64,000 nucleotides of DNA, taken from contig JAEYTL010000031.1 in the NCBI GenBank assembly GCA_023434025.1, positions 1-64,000 on the forward strand. Direction: 5' to 3'. Numbering within the stretch: the stretch's first letter is position 1; every line of letters begins with the position of its first letter. The position numbers were made by a program, and so were the translations under genes. The stretch is from Bacteroidota bacterium (GTDB lineage Bacteria; Bacteroidota; Bacteroidia; Flavobacteriales; Flavobacteriaceae). Below, one piece after another: positions 35,306-45,055 of the stretch. The notes below the pieces were generated by a model. It was not told the origin of the DNA. It saw only the letters and a program-made list of their open reading frames with translations, and did no database searches.

Positions 35306-36412
35306 ATGAAAATAGCTATACTCGGAACCCGTGGAATACCTAACTATTACGGTGGATTTGAACAATTTGCAGAATTTTTTTCAGTTTATCTGGTTCAAAA
35401 AGGGCACGAGGTATATTGTTATAATTCGCACAATCATAAATTTCAGGAAAAAACCTTCCATGGTGTAAACATTATTCACCAGCATGACCCGGAATATAAA
35501 TACGGAACTTTTGGTCAGTTTATCTATGATTACAATTGTATTAAAGATGCTAGAAAACGAGATTTTGATATTATTTTACAATTGGGATATACGAGCAATT
35601 CAATCTGGTTTTTTTTGTTACCTAAAAAACCGATCATTATAACCAATATGGATGGTATCGAATGGAAACGTTCTAAATACAACCGACCGGTACAGCAATT
35701 TTTGCGTTTTGCAGAACGCTTAGCTGCAGTTAGCAGTGATTATTTAGTGGCAGACTCATTAGGCATTCAATCTTTTTTAAAGAAAAGATATAAAAAAGAT
35801 TCTACTTACATTGCCTATGGAGCCCACCCGTTTAGCACCCCGAACGAATCTATTTTAGAACAGTATCAGGTTGAAAAAGATAATTTCAACATGATTATGG
35901 CACGGTTTGAACCCGAAAATAACCTTCAAATGGTTTTAGATGGTGTCGTGAAAAGTAAGGACAAAACACCAATACTTGTTGTTGGAAATCACAATACCAA
36001 ATATGGAGAATATTTAAAAAACAGGTATCAAAGTTGTACTTCCATTCGTTTTATGGGAGCCATTTACAACTTGGAACATCTCAATAATTTACGCTTTTTC
36101 TCAAAACTTTATTTTCATGGTCATTCTGTAGGCGGAACCAATCCGTCACTCTTGGAGGCAATGGCTTCCAAAGCCTTAATTATGGCCCATGACAATGATT
36201 TTAACAGAGGAATCATCAAACAAAACGGTTATTATTTTGCAAATGCAGATGAAGTGAAAAATTTACTGCTCACTATCAAAAAAAGTGATAACTTGCAATT
36301 TATTCAAAACAATTTTGAGGCCATTGTAAACGAATTTAATTGGGATAAAATAAATGGAGAATACCTTAACCTTTTTGAACAATGTATGGCAAGATCTGAA
36401 GCTGGAAAATAA
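35306..36412 (+). CDS. DUF1972-type glycosyltransferase, rhamnosyltransferase-like
   Basis: A 368-residue GT-B enzyme beginning KIAILGTRGIPNYYGGFEQFAEF, the signature of the DUF1972 domain of WbnH/rhamnosyltransferase-like GT4 enzymes. Further motifs are NMDGIEWKRSKYNRPVQQFL and the C-terminal GHSVGGTNPSLLEAMASKALI. Because rmlACD lie in the same locus, a rhamnosyltransferase role is reasonable but unproven. The following ligase gene starts 59 bases before its end in another frame. Confidence 0.88.
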   Translation: MKIAILGTRGIPNYYGGFEQFAEFFSVYLVQKGHEVYCYNSHNHKFQEKTFHGVNIIHQHDPEYKYGTFGQFIYDYNCIKDARKRDFDIILQLGYTSNSIWFFLLPKKPIIITNMDGIEWKRSKYNRPVQQFLRFAERLAAVSSDYLVADSLGIQSFLKKRYKKDSTYIAYGAHPFSTPNESILEQYQVEKDNFNMIMARFEPENNLQMVLDGVVKSKDKTPILVVGNHNTKYGEYLKNRYQSCTSIRFMGAIYNLEHLNNLRFFSKLYFHGHSVGGTNPSLLEAMASKALIMAHDNDFNRGIIKQNGYYFANADEVKNLLLTIKKSDNLQFIQNNFEAIVNEFNWDKINGEYLNLFEQCMARSEAGK

Positions 36413-37685
36413 AAATCATTTTTCATTTATTCCGTTTTTGCTTTTACTCTGTACCATCCCAATGCCATACGGAGTTAATAATGTTTTATTAGTAGCTTTT
36501 CTTCTTTCAGTATTACTTAAGATTAAAAAAATAAAATTTAATTTTCAGTACACACTTTTCCCGCTTATTGCCCTCTTCTTACTAATGGTAGTATCCTATT
36601 TGTGGAGTATAGATACAAGAGCAACACTTAAAGCTATCCCTAAAGAAATAGGATTATTACTGGTTCCGCTTTGTTTTATGATGATGAAACCGTTTTCAAA
36701 AGAACAACGGCAAAAAATTGTAAAATATTACAGTTATGCAATGCTGCTCTATGTTGTTTTTTACCTGATTAAAGCGATTGTCAGATTTATGTTATCCGGC
36801 GATACAAATGTGTTTTTTTATCATGAATTGGTCACCAAAGCAGTAAACGCCATACATGTTTCTGTATATGTTTCCGTAGCTTTTTTTTATTTTTTCACCA
36901 AAGAGGTTAAATCAAAAATGGATGTATTCAGTGCCTTGGTGCTCTGTTTATTTGTATTCCTTTTATCATCCAAAAATATTATTATTGTTTTTATACTGTT
37001 GGTGTTAATTGAGTTTTTCTTTTTTTCAAAAAGCGGACATAAGATGCGGATGCGAAACTTAATTGTTCTTGGATTAATTGTCAGTTCATTTTTGTTTGTA
37101 GGTAAAATTAAAAATAGATTTAAGGCAGAATTTCAATCCAATACAGAAAAAAGTATTAGTCACACAGTATTGGATCTCGATAAAAGCTTAGAAGGAGTAA
37201 ATGTATTAAGTGTCAAAGAAGCCTGGACAAACGAAAAGTTCACTCCCAACGATTTTTTTCCGGGAACAGCTTTCCGGGTTTATCAGGCCAGAATGTTCTT
37301 TGAACTCTTTCAGGAAGAAAATGTTTTCTGGACGGGCTTTGGATTAAATGCATCTTATCAAAAACTGGAAGAAAAAGCAATCAAGTATAATGTTTTCAGA
37401 GGAAATGAAACCCAGGAAGGCTATCAAACCAAAAACTTTCACAACCAATATATTCAGAATTTTGCAGAGCTGGGGTTCTTTGGTTTTTTGATTTTAATTG
37501 TATTACTTGCTTTAAATTTAAAAAATGCCGTAAAAAAGAAAGATTTTGTGCAAATTGCTTTCGCAATTCTGATGATAAGTTTATTTTTGACGGAATCTTT
37601 TTTGTGGAGACAAAGAGGCGTGATGTTTTTCACGTTGCTGTATTGTCTTTTTAACGCAAAAGATTTGGCCCCTAAAAAAAATTAA
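36354..37685 (+). CDS. O-antigen ligase family protein
   Basis: A 443-residue membrane protein with about twelve helices and a long periplasmic loop (about 250-355) ending QTKNFHNQYIQNFAELGFFG. The HNQY...ELG pattern in this loop is characteristic of the O-antigen ligase/polymerase family (WaaL). Together with the Wzy-like gene at 32870 the locus has the two expected multispanning enzymes. The 59-base overlap with the upstream gene is long; a TTG at 36375 could be a later start. Confidence 0.75.
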   Translation: MENTLTFLNNVWQDLKLENKNHFSFIPFLLLLCTIPMPYGVNNVLLVAFLLSVLLKIKKIKFNFQYTLFPLIALFLLMVVSYLWSIDTRATLKAIPKEIGLLLVPLCFMMMKPFSKEQRQKIVKYYSYAMLLYVVFYLIKAIVRFMLSGDTNVFFYHELVTKAVNAIHVSVYVSVAFFYFFTKEVKSKMDVFSALVLCLFVFLLSSKNIIIVFILLVLIEFFFFSKSGHKMRMRNLIVLGLIVSSFLFVGKIKNRFKAEFQSNTEKSISHTVLDLDKSLEGVNVLSVKEAWTNEKFTPNDFFPGTAFRVYQARMFFELFQEENVFWTGFGLNASYQKLEEKAIKYNVFRGNETQEGYQTKNFHNQYIQNFAELGFFGFLILIVLLALNLKNAVKKKDFVQIAFAILMISLFLTESFLWRQRGVMFFTLLYCLFNAKDLAPKKN

Positions 37686-37688
37686 AAT

Positions 37689-38672
37689 ATGAAAAGAATA
37701 CTAATAACAGGTGCAGCCGGATTTTTAGGCTCGCATCTTTGTGACCGCTTTATTGCAGAAGGGTATTATGTTATCGGAATGGATAATTTAATTACCGGTG
37801 ATTTAAAGAATATTCAGCATTTGTTTAAGGAAAAAAACTTCGAATTCTATCACCATGATGTAACCAAGTTTGTTTTTGTTCCCGGAAAATTAGATTACAT
37901 ACTCCATTTTGCTTCTCCTGCCAGTCCGATTGACTATTTAAAAATTCCGATTCAAACCTTAAAAGTAGGCTCGTTAGGCACACATAATCTGCTGGGTTTG
38001 GCTCGTGTAAAAAAAGCAAGAATTCTGATTGCTTCTACTTCAGAAGTGTATGGTGATCCACTTGTTCACCCTCAGACGGAAGAATATTACGGAAATGTAA
38101 ATACGATTGGCCCGCGGGGTGTTTATGATGAAGCCAAGCGTTTTCAGGAATCAATTACGATGGCCTACCACACTTTTCACGGTTTGGAAACCCGTATTGT
38201 ACGCATTTTTAACACCTATGGTCCCCGCATGCGATTAAATGATGGTCGAGTTATTCCCGCATTTATAGGTCAGGCTCTCCGGGGAGAAGATTTAACCATT
38301 TTTGGCGACGGAATGCAAACCCGTTCATTTTGTTATGTGGATGATCAGGTTGAAGGAATCTACAGATTGCTTTTGTCGGACTATAATCTGCCGGTAAATA
38401 TCGGAAACCCGGATGAAATCACTATCAGGGATTTTGCGGAAGAGATTATAAAGTTGACCGGAACAAAGCAAAAGGTTGTTTACCATCCACTGCCGATAAA
38501 TGACCCTTTACAACGTCAGCCGGATATTAGCAAAGCCAGAGAAATATTGGGCTGGGAACCAAAAGTTTCCCGGGCGGAAGGAATGAAAATCACGTATGAC
38601 TATTTTAAAACCCTTTCAACAGATGAACTCTTAAAAGAAGAACACAAAGACTTCTCGGGATTCATTCATTAA
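37689..38672 (+). CDS. UDP-glucuronate decarboxylase (UDP-xylose synthase) type epimerase
   Basis: A 327-residue extended short-chain dehydrogenase. The NAD motif TGAAGFLGSH is at 7-16, and LHFASPASPIDYLK and STSEVYGDPLVHPQTE follow. The catalytic tyrosine and lysine are in VYDEAK. FASPASPxxY and FNTYGPRM are hallmarks of UDP-xylose synthase, which turns UDP-glucuronate into UDP-xylose. It begins 3 bp after the ligase gene and ends 2 bp before the initiating transferase gene. A UDP-glucose dehydrogenase gene to supply its substrate is not in the window. Confidence 0.88.
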   Translation: MKRILITGAAGFLGSHLCDRFIAEGYYVIGMDNLITGDLKNIQHLFKEKNFEFYHHDVTKFVFVPGKLDYILHFASPASPIDYLKIPIQTLKVGSLGTHNLLGLARVKKARILIASTSEVYGDPLVHPQTEEYYGNVNTIGPRGVYDEAKRFQESITMAYHTFHGLETRIVRIFNTYGPRMRLNDGRVIPAFIGQALRGEDLTIFGDGMQTRSFCYVDDQVEGIYRLLLSDYNLPVNIGNPDEITIRDFAEEIIKLTGTKQKVVYHPLPINDPLQRQPDISKAREILGWEPKVSRAEGMKITYDYFKTLSTDELLKEEHKDFSGFIH

Positions 38673-38674
38673 AA

Positions 38675-40042
38675 ATGGTAGCAGCTCAAAAAGGAAGATA
38701 TTCTAAATACATCAGACCAATCAGTGTTTTGCTGGATTTGGTCGTGGTGGTTTTGTTATCCTTCTTTTTGTTTGAGGAACTCAACGTAGACTTTTATGTT
38801 TTTGAGTTTTATCTGATTATCACTTGGTCATTAATAGCTTTTTTTGTCGGCTTTTACGAAATATATCGCTTTACAACGCCGGTAGAGATATTGTCAAAAA
38901 TCCTCAAACAATTTGTTGTTTTTTGTTTGGTGGTCATCGCCTATTTTCCTTTTGCAAAAGAATCGGTTTTTAGCGGAAAAGCTATTGCTGTTTTTATGAC
39001 GATTAGTTTTGTTCTGGTTGTTTTAGTTAAGTACTTACTGTTCTATTATCTGAAAAAATACAGGATAATAACAGGAAGTAATTACCGGAATGCTATCATT
39101 ATTGGTTACACCCAGGAAGCAAAAAACCTGAAAGAACTTTTTGAAAAAAGGAATGATTACGGCTACCGTTTTTTTGGTTACTTTTCAGATAAAAAAACAA
39201 ATGAACTGATTAAGGGAAAGGTAGCCGACATCAAACAGTATGTTCTTGAAAACAAAATAGATGAAATTTATTGTTCACTCAATGAAATAACGAATGAACA
39301 GCTGAAGGATCTGGTGGAGTTTGCAGACGATAACAACAGAACCATCAAGTTCATTCCGGATACAAAACAAATTTTTTCAAAAAATTTGAAAATCGATTAT
39401 TACGAAATGTTTCCGGTTCTTTCCTTGCAGCGAACCTTGTTGCATGAGCCCATAACTAAAGTATTTAAAAGAACATTTGACATCTTTTTTTCGCTATTTG
39501 TGATTATTTTTCTATTGTCCTGGTTAATGCCGATTTTGGCAATTTTGATTAAATTAGAATCCAGAGGACCGGTTTTCTTTAAACAGGGAAGACCAGGTTT
39601 AGATGAACAGGAGTTTTTTTGTTATAAATTCCGTTCTATGCAAATTAACCATACAACCGAAAAGGAAGCCTCTAAAAATGATCCGCGGGTAACCAGAATT
39701 GGTCGTTTTTTGAGGAAAACAAGTTTGGATGAAATGCCTCAGTTTTTCAATGTTTTGATGGGAGATATGTCGGTCGTAGGTCCGAGACCTCACCTCTGGT
39801 CTCAAAACAAGGCCTATGGCAATAAAATTAAAAAATACATGGTTCGTCATTACGTGAAACCCGGAATTACCGGATTGGCACAGGTAAAAGGATTCAGGGG
39901 CGAGATAGAAACCGATGAGGATATGATTAACCGGATTAAATTTGATGTTTTTTATATTGAAAACTGGTCGTTTGCCCTTGACTTAAAAATCATTTTTCAA
40001 ACAGTGGTTAATATTTTTAAAGGGGAAGAAAAAGCGTATTAA
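38675..40042 (+). CDS. Polyprenyl glycosylphosphotransferase (WcaJ/WbaP-like)
   Basis: A 455-residue protein with four N-terminal membrane helices, a Rossmann-like middle part, a further membrane hairpin (about 270-290) and the bacterial sugar-transferase domain. Key motifs are GPVFFKQGRPGLDEQEFFC, YKFRSMQ, RIGRFLRKTSLDEMPQFFNV and MGDMSVVGPRPHL. It begins the repeat unit by moving a sugar 1-phosphate to undecaprenyl phosphate. It is the last plus-strand gene of the locus, and its stop overlaps the stop of the convergent GT4 gene by 4 bases. Confidence 0.92.
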   Translation: MVAAQKGRYSKYIRPISVLLDLVVVVLLSFFLFEELNVDFYVFEFYLIITWSLIAFFVGFYEIYRFTTPVEILSKILKQFVVFCLVVIAYFPFAKESVFSGKAIAVFMTISFVLVVLVKYLLFYYLKKYRIITGSNYRNAIIIGYTQEAKNLKELFEKRNDYGYRFFGYFSDKKTNELIKGKVADIKQYVLENKIDEIYCSLNEITNEQLKDLVEFADDNNRTIKFIPDTKQIFSKNLKIDYYEMFPVLSLQRTLLHEPITKVFKRTFDIFFSLFVIIFLLSWLMPILAILIKLESRGPVFFKQGRPGLDEQEFFCYKFRSMQINHTTEKEASKNDPRVTRIGRFLRKTSLDEMPQFFNVLMGDMSVVGPRPHLWSQNKAYGNKIKKYMVRHYVKPGITGLAQVKGFRGEIETDEDMINRIKFDVFYIENWSFALDLKIIFQTVVNIFKGEEKAY

Positions 40043-41223
40043 AAAACATTTTTCGAAAGTAAATCAGCGATTTGATGAGCTAAATTAAATGAAGTTTGAG
40101 ATTGATCAAATAAATTTGATTTAAGTGAATCGAAATCCTTTTTTTGAAGTTTAGAAATAACGTCAATTTCTTTATTTAAAGCGTTGTAGTCGCCGACCGG
40201 GGCAATCCAGCCCATTTCATTCTCCGTTATGATTTGTTCTCCTTCGCCACCACCAAAATATAGTATGGGAAAACCCAGCGAACCGTATTCAAAAATTTTG
40301 GAAGGAACAGACCCGTATATTCTTGTTTTTAACGGAACAACAGCAATATCAAATGTTTTAAGCTCATTTAATAATTGAGCTCTGTTCAGCATGCCGTGAA
40401 AGAAGATTTTTTTATCCGGATTATTTTGAACAAAATCTTCAATTTGTTTTTTTTCTGCTCCGTCACCAAAAATGTGAAGTTCAACATTTAAGTCTTTCAA
40501 ATCAAGCTGACTACATAATTCAAAAATACCTTGAGCTACTCCTAAAAGACCGGCATAGAAAAGCTTAATCGGTTCATCTGAATTTGTAGATAAATTGAAT
40601 GCTGCAATATCGTGATCCGGAAAATTTCGGTATAAATAGCAATTTTTTGTCGGAACGATGGTTTTTACATGCGAAATTATTTCGTTGGATTGCCCCAGAA
40701 CCAGTGTTGATTTTCGGTAGATGAACCGCTCTAAAAAAGATGAAACTTTATGAGAGAGTGAATGGGGGGCTATAGCTCCCAATTCTAATGCCGCAAGTGG
40801 CCATAAATCAGAAACATTGAGTATTATTTTTTTAGATTTAAGTGAAAGAATGAAAACAGATATAAAAGATAATAACAAAGGAGGAGATTGAACGATAATC
40901 TTCTTCGGCGTGTTTTTGAATGTTAAAAAGAAGAATAGACCGACTGAAAAGGATAGAATGGAAAAAATACGGACGATAAAATTTTTACTGTTACTGGGGT
41001 AAATCCATAATCGTTTGACCGTGATATCCTGAAGTGTTTCTGTTATCGAAAATTTTCCTTTATACTCAGGAAAAAGCTCTCCTTTTGGATAATTCCCTAA
41101 CGGACAAAGTACAGTAACATTATAGTTATTCTGATGTAATTTTAGAGCCATTTGTTCAATCCTATTGGCGGCGGCTCCTTTTTCCGGGGGATAATAATTA
41201 GATATAATGAGTATTTCGTCCAT
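40039..41223 (-). CDS. Family 4 glycosyltransferase, WbuB-like
   Basis: A 394-residue GT-B enzyme. The start EILIISNYYPPEKGAAANRIEQMALKLH and the C-terminal block PLKTRIYGSVPSKIFEYGSLGFPILYF (PSKIFEY) match the WbuB/L-fucosamine-transferase type of GT4. WbuB acts after the ManNAc/FucNAc sugars that start from WecB-type enzymes, and wecB lies directly upstream. The ATG at 41223 shares a base with the stop of wecB; the longer frame to 41274 would overlap wecB and is less likely. Confidence 0.85.
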   Translation of the reverse strand: MDEILIISNYYPPEKGAAANRIEQMALKLHQNNYNVTVLCPLGNYPKGELFPEYKGKFSITETLQDITVKRLWIYPSNSKNFIVRIFSILSFSVGLFFFLTFKNTPKKIIVQSPPLLLSFISVFILSLKSKKIILNVSDLWPLAALELGAIAPHSLSHKVSSFLERFIYRKSTLVLGQSNEIISHVKTIVPTKNCYLYRNFPDHDIAAFNLSTNSDEPIKLFYAGLLGVAQGIFELCSQLDLKDLNVELHIFGDGAEKKQIEDFVQNNPDKKIFFHGMLNRAQLLNELKTFDIAVVPLKTRIYGSVPSKIFEYGSLGFPILYFGGGEGEQIITENEMGWIAPVGDYNALNKEIDVISKLQKKDFDSLKSNLFDQSQTSFNLAHQIADLLSKNVF

Positions 41224-42308
41224 TATTTTTTCAAAAGAATTTCTATAATACGCTCGGATGCTTTTCCATCCCAAAGTTCAGGAATTCCGGAGTCTTTTAC
41301 CCCTACTTCAAGAAAGTCAGCATATACTTTTCGTAAGTTTTCAATTGATGTTCCCACTAATGTATTTGTGCCAATGGATTGCGTTTCAGGTCTTTCAGTA
41401 TTGTTTCGCATGGTAAAACACGGAATTTTTAAAACAGTGGTTTCTTCTGAAATTCCACCGCTGTCTGTAATTACAGCAAAACTATTTTTAATTAAAAACA
41501 TAAAATTCAAATAGCCTTGAGGCTCAACAAAAAATATATTTTTTAAATTTAATTCATCATCGGCTAAAATTGTTTTAGTTCTCGGATGGATTGGAAAAAT
41601 GATTTTTTTGTCTTGAACCATTTCATCAATTCCTTTCAGTAAGTCAATTAATGATTTTGCTTCATCAACATTAGAGGGACGATGCAATGTGAGAACCACA
41701 TAATTATTTTTTTCCAATTGAAAATTATTCCAAAATGCCGGAGCAGAAATTCGGTTTAGATTTTGATACAATGTGTCAATCATCACATTTCCAACAAAAT
41801 GTACATGTTCCGGATTGGCTCCGAACAATTTTAAATTTTCTGTAGCGGTGATGGAAGTTGTAAAAAAATAATCGGTAATACTGTCTGTAACGATTCGATT
41901 GATTTCCTCGGGCATCGTCATATCCCCTGAACGAATTCCTGCTTCTACATGACATACTTTTGTATTCATTTTTTTGGCTACAATAGCACAAGCCATCGTT
42001 GAGTTTACATCACCAACCACCAAAACCAAATCACATGGGTGTTGAATTAATTCCTGTTCAAAAGCGACCATTATTGCTGCCGTTTGAACTGATTGAGAAC
42101 CACTTTTTACATTTAAATTTGCATCGGGTTTTGGAATATTTAATTCTTCAAAAAAAGTGTCGCTTAGATTTTTATCATAATGCTGTCCGGTGTGTACTAA
42201 ACGATAAGAAAGCTGTAAACGCTGCTCTTGAAATAGCTTAATAGCCTGTATAATCGGAGCAATTTTAATAAAATTAGGTCGGGCACCCGCTACTAATGTA
42301 ATTCTCAT
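41223..42308 (-). CDS. wecB: UDP-N-acetylglucosamine 2-epimerase (non-hydrolysing)
   Basis: A 361-residue epimerase that makes UDP-ManNAc from UDP-GlcNAc. Typical motifs are VAGARPNFIKIAPI, HTGQHYDKNLSDTFFEELNI, VVGDVNSTMAC, HVEAGIRSGDMTMPEEINR, TLHRPSNVDE and the C-terminal ITDSGGISEET. Length fits. No UDP-ManNAc dehydrogenase (WecC) gene is in the window, so the product may be used directly or converted by enzymes elsewhere. It is coupled to the flanking genes on the minus strand. Confidence 0.94.
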   Translation of the reverse strand: MRITLVAGARPNFIKIAPIIQAIKLFQEQRLQLSYRLVHTGQHYDKNLSDTFFEELNIPKPDANLNVKSGSQSVQTAAIMVAFEQELIQHPCDLVLVVGDVNSTMACAIVAKKMNTKVCHVEAGIRSGDMTMPEEINRIVTDSITDYFFTTSITATENLKLFGANPEHVHFVGNVMIDTLYQNLNRISAPAFWNNFQLEKNNYVVLTLHRPSNVDEAKSLIDLLKGIDEMVQDKKIIFPIHPRTKTILADDELNLKNIFFVEPQGYLNFMFLIKNSFAVITDSGGISEETTVLKIPCFTMRNNTERPETQSIGTNTLVGTSIENLRKVYADFLEVGVKDSGIPELWDGKASERIIEILLKK

Positions 42309-42310
42309 TC

Positions 42311-43624
42311 TCAGGGATTTATTAACGATTGAAATTGTTTTAATTTACCGCTTTTACTTCTTTCTAATCTTTGTTTACGGGAAAAGACAATAGTTAACCC
42401 TTGTTCTAAATAAATGAACATTTCGTGCTCAATTTTCTTCATTTGTGCCTTTGTTAGCGGTTGTTCACTCACATATTCAATTTCAAAAGTATCAATTTTG
42501 ATTTGTTTTACAATAAATTCTTTAATATTTCCGGTATCTTCAATAATACTTTTAGTCACATAGTAAAAAGTGAGCCCCGGTGATTTTTTTCCGCTGGGTA
42601 AAATAGCAATATCGTTTGTACGACCGATTAATTTTTTTAAGATTTGTTTTTTTGGGGTACTTCTTTCATCAATAATCCCAATGTCGCCAATCTCATACCG
42701 TATAAAAGGATGGGCAAAATTGTAAAGCGACGTAATAACTATTTTTCCTTCGCTTCCATTTGGTAAAGGATTATTATGCTCATCCACAATTTCTACCAAT
42801 ATGGTTTCGTTGTTTATTAGCCAATCTCCTTCGGGGTGTTGAAAAGCAATGATATCTAACTCAGAGGCTCCGTATTCATTAATAACCGGTATGCCAAAAT
42901 AAGTTTCCATTAATTTTTTATCTTCTTCAAATAACATTTCTGAAGTAACAACACAACACCGAAGGCTGGGGCAAATCTCTTTTAATAAGATGTTCTTTTT
43001 TTCCAGAAACTTGGCAAATAAAACAATTGAACTGGTATAACCGTTGATATACACAAATTTTTTCTGCTTAAAAACCTGTATTGTTTTTTCAAAAACCACG
43101 TCTGACAAGTCAAAGACCGAAAAACGGTAACGGTGACTCAGTAAGTCTTTAATCCGTTCTTTTGTATTGCCTATTAAATCTAGAGGAATGCCGTAAAAAC
43201 GGGCTTGTAATGAGTTGTTAAAATTTAAACCATACCACCCAAACCGATTAAAAACAGATGCCCAGGTAAGGGCATGACAAAATTTGTCTTTTGCAAAAAT
43301 AAAAGGATCTCCGCTGGATCCGGAGGTTTTGTTGATATAACAGTTTGAAAGAGAAAATCCTTTTGATAACCGGTCCTGCAAAGGAATTTGCATGTTTTTT
43401 TTGGTCATTACCGGAATATCAGACCAGGATTTAATTTTTTTATTTCCTATAAAAGTTTTATAAAAAGCATTATTTTTCAAATGATAGTTAAAAACCGCAT
43501 TTTGACAATCGGAAAGATAAGCCGGGTATGCCTCTTCATTTAGTTGGATGATTTTATGATAAGCCGATGTGGCTTTCTTGATAGGAAAGCCGTTTATTTG
43601 TAATGAAAGGTTAAAAATATTCAA
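42311..43624 (-). CDS. CapK/PaaK-like adenylate-forming enzyme
   Basis: A 437-residue member of the phenylacetate-CoA ligase-like branch. The ATP loop KTSGSSGDPFIF is at 99-110, INEYGASELDIIAF follows, and the C-terminal IRYEIGDIGII carries the usual aspartate. CapK-type proteins occur in many capsule and O-antigen loci, and their substrate is not established; they may activate an acid for N-acylation of an amino sugar. It is the first gene of the minus-strand capK-wecB-GT4 operon, only 2 bp before wecB. Confidence 0.83.
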   Translation of the reverse strand: MNIFNLSLQINGFPIKKATSAYHKIIQLNEEAYPAYLSDCQNAVFNYHLKNNAFYKTFIGNKKIKSWSDIPVMTKKNMQIPLQDRLSKGFSLSNCYINKTSGSSGDPFIFAKDKFCHALTWASVFNRFGWYGLNFNNSLQARFYGIPLDLIGNTKERIKDLLSHRYRFSVFDLSDVVFEKTIQVFKQKKFVYINGYTSSIVLFAKFLEKKNILLKEICPSLRCCVVTSEMLFEEDKKLMETYFGIPVINEYGASELDIIAFQHPEGDWLINNETILVEIVDEHNNPLPNGSEGKIVITSLYNFAHPFIRYEIGDIGIIDERSTPKKQILKKLIGRTNDIAILPSGKKSPGLTFYYVTKSIIEDTGNIKEFIVKQIKIDTFEIEYVSEQPLTKAQMKKIEHEMFIYLEQGLTIVFSRKQRLERSKSGKLKQFQSLINP

Positions 43625-43711
43625 CTTCTCTGAGTTTTGCTCAAAAATAACAAATCCTTTATTGCATTGTACTTTTTTTGATTTATAATTTTAAATGAAT
43701 TTTATTCAACT

Positions 43712-43719
43712 TATTTTTG
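43712..43719 (+). promoter_or_regulatory. -7 promoter element before purD
   Basis: TATTTTTG matches TAnnTTTG and lies 24 bp before the ATG at 43744. Confidence 0.4.
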
Positions 43720-43743
43720 TACGGATTAGTAAACCAACACAAC

Positions 43744-45015
43744 ATGACAATTTTACTCCTTGGTTCAGGCGGTCGCGAACATGCGTTGGCCTGGAAAATG
43801 CTTCAAAGTTCAAAATGCTCTAAACTGTTTGTAGCTCCCGGAAATGCGGGAACAGGTTCAATAGCTACCAATATTTCGATGCAACCCACCGATTTTGAAT
43901 CGATTAAAAAGTTTGTCATCCTGGAAAAAGTTGAAATGGTTGTTGTAGGGCCCGAAGATCCGCTTGTAGCAGGCATTTTTGATTTTTTTAAAAAGGATGA
44001 GGTATTAAAATCAATACCGGTAATTGGCCCCTCCAAAGAAGGAGCAAAATTAGAAGGCAGTAAAGAATATGCCAAAGAGTTCTTAATTAAACACAGAGTT
44101 CCAACGGCAGCTTACGACAGTTTCACGGCCGAAACCGTAGAAAAAGGATGTAAATTTCTTGAAACGTTGTCTCCGCCATATGTTCTAAAAGCCGATGGTT
44201 TAGCAGCAGGAAAAGGGGTTGTAATTTTACATGATTTAGCCGATGCAAAAAACGAATTACGAAACATGCTCGTGCATCAAAAATTCGGAAATGCCAGTTT
44301 AAAAGTTGTCATCGAAGAATTTTTAGACGGAATAGAATTGAGTTGTTTTGTCTTAACGGACGGTAAGAACTATAAAATTCTTCCCACAGCCAAAGATTAT
44401 AAACGAATTGGCGAAGGTGATACAGGCTTGAATACCGGTGGTATGGGGGCCGTATCCCCGGTTCCGTTTGCTGATGCTGTTTTGATGGAAAAAATTGAAA
44501 CCCGGATTGTTAAACCCACCATTGAAGGTCTTCGAATAGATGGTATAGAATACAAAGGTTTTGTATTTATCGGTTTAATTAATGTGAAAGGTGAACCGAT
44601 GGTGATTGAATACAATGTCCGGATGGGAGATCCGGAAACCGAAGTGGTTATGCCGAGAATTAAATCGGATTTGGTGGAATTGTTTTTAGCCGTTTCCAAT
44701 CAAAAATTAGATGAAGTTTCACTTGAGATTGATTCCCGTAGTGCGGCGACCATTATGGTGGTTTCAGGGGGATATCCGGAAGCTTTTGAAAAAGGAAAAA
44801 TAATTACCGGCATTGAAAATGTTCAGGACTCCATTGTCTTTCATGCCGGAACAAAACTTGAGAATAAGAGTATTATTTCAAACGGAGGGCGTGTTCTTGC
44901 GGTAACCTCCTATGGAGACGACTTTAACGAAGCCATAAAAAAATCTTACCAAAGTATAGGACAACTACATTTTGATAAGATGTATTATAGGAAAGATATC
45001 GGCTTTGATCTGTAG
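43744..45015 (+). CDS. purD: Phosphoribosylamine-glycine ligase PurD
   Basis: A 423-residue ATP-grasp enzyme that joins glycine to phosphoribosylamine in purine synthesis. Clear motifs are LLLGSGGREHALAWKM, VVGPEDPLVAGI, LKADGLAAGKGVVI, GDTGLNTGGMGAVSPVPF and EYNVRMGDPETEVVMPRIKSD. The ATG at 43744 was chosen because the family begins at this strand; a start at 43717 would add nine unmatched residues and lie inside the promoter region. It opens the purD / small membrane protein / DUF6427-like / upp neighbourhood. Confidence 0.97.
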   Translation: MTILLLGSGGREHALAWKMLQSSKCSKLFVAPGNAGTGSIATNISMQPTDFESIKKFVILEKVEMVVVGPEDPLVAGIFDFFKKDEVLKSIPVIGPSKEGAKLEGSKEYAKEFLIKHRVPTAAYDSFTAETVEKGCKFLETLSPPYVLKADGLAAGKGVVILHDLADAKNELRNMLVHQKFGNASLKVVIEEFLDGIELSCFVLTDGKNYKILPTAKDYKRIGEGDTGLNTGGMGAVSPVPFADAVLMEKIETRIVKPTIEGLRIDGIEYKGFVFIGLINVKGEPMVIEYNVRMGDPETEVVMPRIKSDLVELFLAVSNQKLDEVSLEIDSRSAATIMVVSGGYPEAFEKGKIITGIENVQDSIVFHAGTKLENKSIISNGGRVLAVTSYGDDFNEAIKKSYQSIGQLHFDKMYYRKDIGFDL

Positions 45016-45055
45016 AAGTGAAGTTAGAATTTAGAAAACTCTAATTTCTGAATTC

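Noticed and set aside
41152..41514. 120-codon plus-strand frame opposite wecB and the GT4 gene
   Set aside because: It is antisense to two well-supported genes and has no motif.
44397..44699. 100-codon minus-strand frame inside purD
   Set aside because: It lies wholly inside a clear PurD gene and its translation has no protein-like pattern. It is a shadow frame.
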